A stretch of DNA of 64,000 bases from Cutibacterium modestum (GTDB lineage Bacteria; Actinomycetota; Actinomycetes; Propionibacteriales; Propionibacteriaceae), in NCBI RefSeq assembly GCF_008326345.1, contig NZ_BJEN01000001.1:558001-622000 (forward strand), in the 5' to 3' direction. Position 1 is the stretch's first letter; each line of letters opens with the position of its first letter. Made by a program: the position numbers and the translations under genes. Shown here one piece after another: positions 57,473 to 64,000 of the stretch. The notes under the pieces were generated by a model that worked only from the letters and a program-made list of their open reading frames with translations, did not search any database and had not been told where the DNA came from.

Positions 57473-59425
57473 TCCTCCTCTGATGGTACGAGCCTCGATG
57501 GTGCAAGATCAGGCACCACTAGCGTCAGCGGAATCAACGGATGGCCCGACGGTCCCACCTGAATCTCGGTGCCCATCTGCGGGCACACCCCGCAGTCGTA
57601 GCAAGGGTTCCAGCGACAGTCATTGACGGCCTCGCCGTCCATAGCGTCCTGCCAATCGTCCCACAACCAGTCACGGTCCAGCCCAGAATCCAGGTGATCC
57701 CAGGGCAATACCTCCTCGTAATCACGCTCACGGGTGGTAAACCAATCCAGCGAGACGCCCAGAGGCTCAAGTTCTTGCTCACAGCAGGCCAGCCAGCGGT
57801 CGTACGAGAAGTACTCGTTCCAGCCGTCGAAAACTCCCCCGTCGCGCCACACAGCCTCAATGACGTTGCCGACGCGACGGTCACCGCGCGAAAGCAACCC
57901 CTCGATGATTCCTGGGCGTCCGTCGTGGTATCGCATGCCTATCGACCGACCGAACTGGCGATCGGCGCGGATGGAATCACGCAGCACTGATAGGCGATGA
58001 TCAACCTCGTCGGCGGAGGCTTGGGCAGCCCACTGAAACGGGGTGTGAGGCTTGGGTACAAATCCACCAATGGAGATCGTGCAGCGAATATCTTTGCGCC
58101 CGGCAGCGGCTCGACCCGCCTCAATGACGTGGGAGGCCATGTCATGGATCCCCAGCACGTCCTCATCCGTCTCTGTGGGCAGACCACACATGAAGTACAG
58201 CTTGACCTGACGCCACCCGTTTCCAAAGGCCGTGGCAACCGTACGAATGAGATCTTCCTCGGTCACCTGCTTATTGATATCGCTCCGACCCACCTTCGGG
58301 GGCGAAGGTCAAACCAGAACGACGACCGTTACGGCTCAACTCGTTGGCCAGATCAATGTTGAAAGCATCGACACGGGTGCTCGGCAAGGACAAAGAGACG
58401 TTCGTGCCCTCGTACCGATCAGCCAGCCCCTTGGTGATGTCGGAAATCTCCGAGTGGTCGGCACTAGACAGACTCAACAGCCCAACCTCTTCCAGGCCGG
58501 TTGCTTGCAGGCCGTCATCAACCATCTGGGCGATAGTATCGATAGACCGCTCTCGCACCGGGCGGGTAATCATGCCCGCCTGGCAGAACCGGCAACCACG
58601 GGTGCAACCCCGGAAGATTTCTACCGAGTAGCGTTCATGGACAGTTTCAGCGACCGGCACGATGGGACGCTTCGGGTACTGCCACTTGTCAAGATCCATG
58701 ACGGTGTGCTTGGCAATGGTGAAGGGAGCCTCTGGACGATTCGGGGCGATTCTTCCAATAGTCCCGTCGTCGAAGTACTCGACGTCGTAGAAGGAGGGCA
58801 CGTAGACCCCACCGGTCTCGGCGAGCCTCACCAGCAGACCTTCACGGCCACCAGGGCGGCCCTGTTCTTTCCAGCCCCGGATAATCTCGGAAATCTCCAA
58901 ACAAGCCTCTTCACCGTCACCGAGGACAGCAGCATCAATGAAATCAGCTACCGGCTCGGGGTTGAATGCGGCATGACCGCCAATAAGGACGATGGGGTCG
59001 TCTTCGGTGCGGTCGGCTTGATGAATGGGGATACCGGCCAGGTCGATGGCGTTGAGCATGTTGGTGTAACCCAACTCCGTCGACAGCGAGACTGACATGA
59101 TGTCGAAGTCGCAAACCGGCCGGTGCCCATCAAGGGTAAATTGGGGGATCCCGGCCGCCCTCATCTGCCTCTCCATGTCCGGCCACACTGAGTAGGTGCG
59201 CTCAGCCAGCATCCAATCACGCTCGTTGAGCACCTCGTAGAGGATGGCCACGCCCTGGTTAGGCTGGCCAATTTCGTACGCGTCGGGGTACATCAGAACC
59301 CAGCGAACTTCAGCGTCCTGCCAATCCTTGACGATGCTGTTGTGCTCTCCACCCACGTACTGGATGGGTTTATTGACTCGGGCCAGCAGCGGCTCAATCC
59401 GACCGAGGAGATCCTGGGTACTCAC
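57469..59425 (-). pseudogene. B12-binding radical SAM protein (TIGR03960 type), frameshifted
   Basis: The 5' part (59425-58271) carries the N-terminal cobalamin-like domain (YVGGEHNSIVKDW, LMYPDAYEIGQPNQG) and the radical SAM cluster motif FRGCTRGCRFCQAG. It stops right after GLTFAPEGGSER. The 3' part (58293-57469) resumes with INKQVTEEDLIRTVATAFGN and YFMCGLPTETDEDVL in another frame. Relatives normally read GGSERMRRVINKQ, so about 11 bases seem missing at the junction near 58280. Without them the gene makes two fragments. The DUF2344 partner downstream is intact. Confidence 0.8.
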
Positions 59426-59470
59426 GAACGGCCATGGTAGGCGGTCTGGGCCAGACTATGGAATCACATA

Positions 59471-59887
59471 TCACACTAGGTTGGGGAACCAGAGGCTAAT
59501 CTCACGTTCGGCGGACTCTGGGCAATCGGAAGCGTGGACGAGGTTATGGTTCTTCTCCGTGCCAAAGTCGCCGCGGATAGATCCAGGAAGGGCCTCAGCA
59601 CAATCCGTTTTCCCGTTCATGGCACGGACAACCGAAATAGCCTTGCGTCCTTCGAGTACCAAGGCGACCAGTGGTCCCGAGGTGATGAACTCCTCCAACG
59701 GCTCGTAATAGTCCCGGCCAACGTGCTCGGCATAGTGCTTGCGGGCAGTCGTAGCGTCAATTGTGCGCAGCTGCATCGCCCGCACCGTCAAACCCTTGGC
59801 CTCATATCTACCGATGATCTTGCCAATGAGATGGCGCCTCACGGCATCCGGCTTCAACAGGACCAAGGTGCGTTCCCCGTCACTCAT
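59471..59887 (-). CDS. ndk: nucleoside diphosphate kinase
   Basis: 138 residues from the ATG at 59887 (MSDGERTLVLLKPDAVRRHL). The active-site His lies in NLVHASDCPESAEREI. It balances nucleoside triphosphates. It starts 34 bases after the DUF4233 gene on the same strand, at the end of the folC run. Confidence 0.97.
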   Translation of the reverse strand: MSDGERTLVLLKPDAVRRHLIGKIIGRYEAKGLTVRAMQLRTIDATTARKHYAEHVGRDYYEPLEEFITSGPLVALVLEGRKAISVVRAMNGKTDCAEALPGSIRGDFGTEKNHNLVHASDCPESAEREISLWFPNLV

Positions 59888-59920
59888 GGGGCCCAACTTA
59901 TCGCAGTGAAGATCGACACC

Positions 59921-60307
59921 TCATCGCACCTCAAGATTTCCATCAATACGCCTTCCGAGCACCATAATTGCCACCCAGATGGCAGCAAAGATGACCCCAA
60001 CAACGTACATCATCGGAGTGGCCAATCCGAGCAGAATGCCGAAGATCTGAATAGCCCAGGACAGCAGGTACCCCCACGTGCGAGGCACACCAATGGCGCA
60101 CACAATCGAGAGGATCATGCCGACACACCCCAGGATAACCGACGTGGCCACGCTGATCCTAGATACAAGGACCATTCCCGGGATGGCCAGTCCAAAGACG
60201 ATGACCTCAAAGGCCAGGAAGCTCACCACAGTCTTCGTCATCGGGTTATCGGCGGCAAGGGTGAGGATTCCACTCTTCCCAGCCTCGGGCCACGCGGTCA
60301 ACGTCAC
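59921..60307 (-). CDS. DUF4233 membrane protein
   Basis: 128 residues with four membrane helices (VVSFLAFEVIVFGLAIPGMV, VATSVILGCVGMILSIVCAI, LLSWAIQIFGILLGLA, MMYVVGVIFAAIWVAIMVLG). The family is actinobacterial and uncharacterised and is usually found between folC and ndk, as here. It overlaps folC by 4 bases. Confidence 0.85.
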   Translation of the reverse strand: MTLTAWPEAGKSGILTLAADNPMTKTVVSFLAFEVIVFGLAIPGMVLVSRISVATSVILGCVGMILSIVCAIGVPRTWGYLLSWAIQIFGILLGLATPMMYVVGVIFAAIWVAIMVLGRRIDGNLEVR

Positions 60308-61749
60308 CAGCCCCCGTCGTCGTTCATGTCGTCATCAGGCAATGGCTCGAGTTGGTGCCCCTCCATTGCTTTGATCTGGTCCTCGGATAAATCCGGACTC
60401 TCGACGACGGCGGTCTGTGGGGCATCCAGCATAGTGCCATCCGGGCGAAGGATAGCTCGAGCACGTCCCGCCAGAACCACCGATCCGGCAACAAGGACCC
60501 CAGCCCCCGGACCACACGAATCCGCGATGCGGAAAGCTTCCTCGAGTGCTTCGCGAACGTCAGCAACCCGGGTGAGGTGATCCGAATCCCAATGGGTTGA
60601 CGCCTTCTCAGCTAGCTCGTCAACGCTCAGGGCGCGCGATAGATCCGGCATTGAGGTGACGACGAGGTGGCTCACCGCATCCGAAAGCACCGCAAGCACA
60701 CCGTCGATGTCTTTATCAGCCATCGCTGCCACGACTGCAATTAGAGGTTCAGCCTCGAAGGACTCGCGCACCCCGGCCATCGCTGAGACGGCACCGTGTG
60801 GATTGTGGAAGGTATCGAGGATGACCAGCGGGGAACGTCGCACCACCTCAAGGCGAGCCGGAGCCTCCACAGCTGCCAATCCCTGTTCAATAATCGCGGG
60901 CGTAAGCGGCCCAGTGAGCGCCTCCGCAGCTGCCACTGCCTGAGCAGCATTGTGGGCCATATGCTCCCCGAAAACCGGGAGGAACAACTCCCCTAGCGGG
61001 CCGGATGCGGTCTGGATGCGAAGGACTTGGCCGCCGACGGCGCTGCGTCGATCCAGTAAGCCCCAATCAGGACCTTCCAGCAAGGGTTTGACGCCGACAT
61101 CGGCACATTGAGCCAACAGTACCGGGGCAGCTTCCGCCTCCTGGCCAGCAATGACGGGGATGCACCCAGGTTTAATGATCCCAGCCTTCTCAGCAGCGAT
61201 CTTGTCAATGCTATTGCCGAGAATGCGCATGTGGTCCATGGCAACGGGGGTAACGACGGCGACATTCGCATCGGCAACGTTAGTCGCGTCCCAGCGTCCT
61301 CCCAGGCCCACCTCAACGACGGCAACGTCCACCGGCGCATCGGCGAAGGCGGCGAAGGCCATTGCCGTCATCACCTCAAAGAAGGTCATATCGATACCGT
61401 CGATGCGCTGGGCGTCAACCATGCCCACCATGGGCTCAATCTGACGCCACGTCTCGTCAAAGAGGCCGTGGCTGATGGGACGACCATCGATGCAGATGCG
61501 CTCGTTGACGTCGACCAGGTGCGGGGAACAGTATCGACCTACCCGTAGACCAGCCGTCCGCAACAGAGCGTCGACCATGATCGCCGTCGACCCCTTGCCG
61601 TTAGTACCGGCAATCTGGATTACGGAGCAGGCCTGCTGCGGGTTGCCGAGCAGGTCAAGGAGGGCTCGTTCCCGATCTAAACCGGGGCCAATGCGATGCT
61701 CGGGCCAGCGCGCAGTCAGCTCCGCGACGAGCTGGTCGTAGCTGCTCAA
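60304..61749 (-). CDS. folC: folylpolyglutamate synthase / dihydrofolate synthase
   Basis: 481 residues. The Mur-ligase type ATP loop is VIQIAGTNGKGSTAIMVDALL; then GRYCSPHLVDVNERICIDG, FEVMTAMAFAAFADAPVDVAVVEVGLGGRWDATNVAD, and the C-terminal VVRRSPLVILDTFHNPHGA (with DTFHNPH for the usual DGAHNPH). It adds glutamates to folate. It overlaps rbpA and DUF4233 by 4 bases each, so this is one tight unit. Confidence 0.93.
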   Translation of the reverse strand: MSSYDQLVAELTARWPEHRIGPGLDRERALLDLLGNPQQACSVIQIAGTNGKGSTAIMVDALLRTAGLRVGRYCSPHLVDVNERICIDGRPISHGLFDETWRQIEPMVGMVDAQRIDGIDMTFFEVMTAMAFAAFADAPVDVAVVEVGLGGRWDATNVADANVAVVTPVAMDHMRILGNSIDKIAAEKAGIIKPGCIPVIAGQEAEAAPVLLAQCADVGVKPLLEGPDWGLLDRRSAVGGQVLRIQTASGPLGELFLPVFGEHMAHNAAQAVAAAEALTGPLTPAIIEQGLAAVEAPARLEVVRRSPLVILDTFHNPHGAVSAMAGVRESFEAEPLIAVVAAMADKDIDGVLAVLSDAVSHLVVTSMPDLSRALSVDELAEKASTHWDSDHLTRVADVREALEEAFRIADSCGPGAGVLVAGSVVLAGRARAILRPDGTMLDAPQTAVVESPDLSEDQIKAMEGHQLEPLPDDDMNDDGGW

Positions 61750-62102
61750 TAGATGACCTCACCATCACGGCGACGTTGACGCAGGTTCTCCAGTGCCTCA
61801 GTGAGAATTGCAGCGGCCTCAGCCTTGCTACGACGCTCCTTCACGTAGGCCAAATGGGTCTTGTAAGGCACGATCTTGGGTGGGGCAGGAGGATTCGCCT
61901 GGTCGCGGTTGGCCGGCAAACCGCACTTGGGGCAATCCCAGGTGTCGGGTATCTCAGCCTCCGCCGCGAAGGCCGGACGGATCACGTGGTGGTTGGCGCA
62001 AAAGTACGAAACGTACTCGCGAGGGGCGGCCTCACCGCGCTCTGCCTCTCCCATGGGGCCGGCACCGACGCGACTTCCACGGATGGCACTTCCACCGGAC
62101 AT
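61746..62102 (-). CDS. rbpA: RNA polymerase-binding protein RbpA
   Basis: 118 residues: GGSAIRGSRVGAGPMGEAERGEAAPR, YFCANHHVIRPAFAAEAEIP, WDCPKCGLPANRD and VPYKTHLAYVKERRSKAEA. RbpA is an actinobacterial factor that binds sigma and stabilises the open promoter complex. The Cys pairs are CANHH and CPKC. The position next to secG and folC fits the phylum. Confidence 0.95.
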   Translation of the reverse strand: MSGGSAIRGSRVGAGPMGEAERGEAAPREYVSYFCANHHVIRPAFAAEAEIPDTWDCPKCGLPANRDQANPPAPPKIVPYKTHLAYVKERRSKAEAAAILTEALENLRQRRRDGEVIY

Positions 62103-62215
62103 TCGTTCACTCTCCTCGAGGGGTCACAAAGCTGCCTGAGGGCAGCACTTTCAGGGCTTGGGAAGGTCAGCGCCTTCATGCACTCCGGCGCGGCAGACGG
62201 CCGCCCGATTCCGGC

Positions 62216-62458
62216 TCAGGAATGGCTGTAGAGCACCAGCAAGACAATGATGGAGACTAGCCACAGTAGGCCAATAACCACCGTCAGCCGGTCCAGATTT
62301 CGCTCAGCCACGGAGGTTCCGCCCATCGAGGTCGACACGCCTCCACCGAAGAGGTCCGACAAGCCGCCGCCCTTGCTTTTATGGAGCAGGACGAAGAGGG
62401 TAAGGATGACACTGAGCACACACAGGATGATGGACATCGTCAGTACGGGCCAGGTCAT
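62216..62458 (-). CDS. secG: preprotein translocase subunit SecG
   Basis: 80 residues from the ATG at 62458. Two membrane helices (TMSIILCVLSVILTLFVLLH and LTVVIGLLWLVSIIVLLVLY) flank the cytoplasmic GGGLSDLFGGGVSTSMGGTSVAERNLDR, the SecG signature. Earlier in-frame starts (62515) would add non-conserved residues. It aids SecYEG export. Confidence 0.92.
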   Translation of the reverse strand: MTWPVLTMSIILCVLSVILTLFVLLHKSKGGGLSDLFGGGVSTSMGGTSVAERNLDRLTVVIGLLWLVSIIVLLVLYSHS

Positions 62459-62567
62459 AAGGGGAGCCGAAATCACACCGTACAGGGTAACCCACGAGCC
62501 GTCACTTCCCCACATTGGAGCCCCGATATATGCGCGAATCTGGCTCCTGGATCAGGGGATAGACGAC

Positions 62568-62601
62568 GACGGTCCCCGCACCACCAGGTGCCGGGACCGT
62601 C
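62568..62601 (-). terminator. terminator after tpiA
   Basis: A 15-bp stem with one mismatch (62568-62582 with 62587-62601) and a 4-base loop, 15 bases past the tpiA stop. Confidence 0.8.
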
Positions 62602-62615
62602 ACGAAACTGATTGC

Positions 62616-63395
62616 TCAGGCCTTGTAGAAGGTCACGATCTTAGAGAAATCGCCAGCCTTGAGCGAAGCTCCGCCAACGAGAGCGCCGTCGACGTCTGGC
62701 TTGGCCATAATTTCAGCGACATTGGCTGGCTTGACCGAACCGCCGTACTGAATGCGCACAGCCTCAGCAGTCGGGGCGTCGTAGAGCTCCTTAATGGCCT
62801 CGCGAATGGCCTGGCAGACCTCCTGGGCATCGTCAGCGGTGGCGGTCTCGCCGGTGCCGATAGCCCAGATAGGCTCGTAGGCGATAACGAGCTTGGCAAC
62901 CTGCTCGGCGGGGATACCGTCAAGGTCAGCCTTGATTTGGCCGACAGTGTGTTCGACGTGCTTGCCGGCCTTGCGGACCTCGAGGGCCTCACCGCAGCAG
63001 ATGATCGGGGTCAGATCGTTCTCGATAGCCTTCTTAGCCTTCGCGTTGACCAGCTCGTCGGACTCGTCGTGGTATTCGCGACGCTCGGAATGGCCCACAA
63101 CAACGTAGCCGCAACCCAGTTTTGACAGCATGGTGCCGGACACCTCGCCGGTGTAGGCACCATCGTCGTGAGCCGAAATATCCTGGGCACCGTAGGCGAT
63201 TGGCAGCTTGTCACCATCAATGATGGTGGCCACGGTGCGGATATCGGTGAACGGCGGGATGACGACGGCTTCCGACTTTGTTGGGTCGTAGCCAGCGGAC
63301 TTGAGGGCCTCTCCGAGATCCTGGACGAGGGAGGTGGCGGCAATGTGGTCGAGATTCATCTTCCAGTTGCCGGCCATGATTGGGGTACGGGACAT
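62616..63395 (-). CDS. tpiA: triosephosphate isomerase
   Basis: 259 residues: [47 protein letters not shown] (electrophile His), [22 protein letters not shown] (catalytic Glu) and [29 protein letters not shown]. It interconverts DHAP and glyceraldehyde 3-phosphate. Its ATG overlaps the pgk TGA by one base. Confidence 0.97.
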   Translation of the reverse strand: MSRTPIMAGNWKMNLDHIAATSLVQDLGEALKSAGYDPTKSEAVVIPPFTDIRTVATIIDGDKLPIAYGAQDISAHDDGAYTGEVSGTMLSKLGCGYVVVGHSERREYHDESDELVNAKAKKAIENDLTPIICCGEALEVRKAGKHVEHTVGQIKADLDGIPAEQVAKLVIAYEPIWAIGTGETATADDAQEVCQAIREAIKELYDAPTAEAVRIQYGGSVKPANVAEIMAKPDVDGALVGGASLKAGDFSKIVTFYKA

Positions 63396-64000
63396 CAGTT
63401 GCTCTCCTTGAGGACTGCGATTCCGGGCAGCTCCTTACCCTCCATGAGCTCGAGGGAAGCACCACCACCGGTGGAAATGTGGCCGAACTGGTCATCGGCG
63501 AAGCCGAGGGTGCGTACAGCGGAGGCAGAGTCTCCGCCACCGACCACCGAAAGGCCGTCGACCTCAGTGAGTGCCTGGGCAACAGCCTTGGTACCGAGTT
63601 CGAGACCCTTGATCTCAAACACACCCATCGGCCCGTTCCAGAACACGCTCGCGGCCTTACCGATTGCTTCGGCGTAAAGCTTCTCAGTCTTCGGGCCGAT
63701 GTCCAGCGCCATCTTGTCACAAGGAATCTCGTCGACAGGTACGACGTCGATTTGACCGACAGTGCGAGCCTCGAAATCGACGTCGGAGACCACTCGCACG
63801 TCAACGGGAAGCAGGATCTCTTTGCCGGCAGCCGCAGCCTGTTCGAGATACTTCGTGCACGCGTCAATCGAATCCTCGTCGAGGAGGGAGTCGCCGACCT
63901 CGAGCCCCTTGGCCTTGAGGAAGGTGTATGCCATACCGCCGCCAATGACAAGAGTGTCCGCAGCCTTGAGCAAGTTGTCGATGACAGCGAGCTTATCGGC
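63395..64000 (-). CDS. pgk: phosphoglycerate kinase, C-terminal part (5' end outside the window)
   Basis: The frame is open to base 64000. Motifs of the C-terminal half are present: [71 protein letters not shown] and [21 protein letters not shown]. The upstream end reads [13 protein letters not shown] without a start codon, so the gene continues beyond the window. It is followed by tpiA. Confidence 0.97.
   Translation of the reverse strand, partial: ADKLAVIDNLLKAADTLVIGGGMAYTFLKAKGLEVGDSLLDEDSIDACTKYLEQAAAAGKEILLPVDVRVVSDVDFEARTVGQIDVVPVDEIPCDKMALDIGPKTEKLYAEAIGKAASVFWNGPMGVFEIKGLELGTKAVAQALTEVDGLSVVGGGDSASAVRTLGFADDQFGHISTGGGASLELMEGKELPGIAVLKESN

Overview
The window looks like chromosomal DNA of a high-GC actinobacterium, most probably a propionibacterium of the Cutibacterium acnes type. 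The support is RbpA, a DUF4192 protein, a B12-type radical SAM protein beside its DUF2344 partner, the order ndk-DUF4233-folC-rbpA-secG-tpiA-pgk, the order rne-rplU-rpmA with obgE-proB-proA-nadD-rsfS close by, and menaquinone genes next to lepA. The genus is inferred from content and not from a database match.

Layout. 1-7.2 kb: menaquinone synthesis (menF on plus; menD and menC on minus, overlapping lepA), with a decayed lipase between menF and menD. 7.4-9.3 kb: an amylosucrase interrupted by one in-frame TAG. 9.4-15.9 kb: rpsT, then on minus comEA-comEC-helicase-holA, with comEC frameshifted. 16-25.6 kb: leuS, a VIT-family transporter, a DUF4192 gene, a membrane-anchored protein, malic enzyme, lactate dehydrogenase, and thiM-thiE behind a TPP riboswitch. 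25.8-38.2 kb is an accessory region: a decayed beta-lactamase-like gene, an intact six-gene sugar-acid operon facing a SorC regulator, then a graveyard of carbohydrate genes (Ldh_2, GlpP-like, 2-hydroxyacid dehydrogenase, FGGY kinase, ABC ATPase) around one intact class II aldolase. 38.3-40.7 kb: an ABC-F ATPase with a TetR regulator, probably on a leaderless mRNA. 40.9-48.5 kb: tRNA-Ala, a secreted amidase, then obgE-proB-proA-small membrane protein-nadD-rsfS-phosphatase. 48.5-53 kb: a second accessory insert with a decayed secreted-peptide locus, a fragment of rpmA and an efflux pump with its TetR regulator. 53-64 kb: core genes rpmA, rplU, rne, two radical SAM-related genes (one frameshifted), ndk, folC, rbpA, secG, tpiA and the end of pgk.

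How the parts work together. The most interesting intact system is at 26.8-33.6 kb. It encodes UlaD-, UlaE- and UlaF-like enzymes, which convert 3-keto-L-gulonate 6-phosphate to D-xylulose 5-phosphate in the L-ascorbate pathway. It lacks a PTS and an UlaG lactonase in the window. In their place are an MFS importer, a PfkB kinase and a phosphotriesterase-fold lactonase, and the UlaD-like decarboxylase carries changes at expected catalytic positions. A second observation is a 62-63 bp promoter module, containing a perfect DnaA-box sequence, shared almost base for base by comEA and the DUF4192 gene. Many breaks in this window are single-base indels or one stop codon, so some of them, especially in comEC, the radical SAM gene and the amylosucrase, should be confirmed against reads before being called biological.
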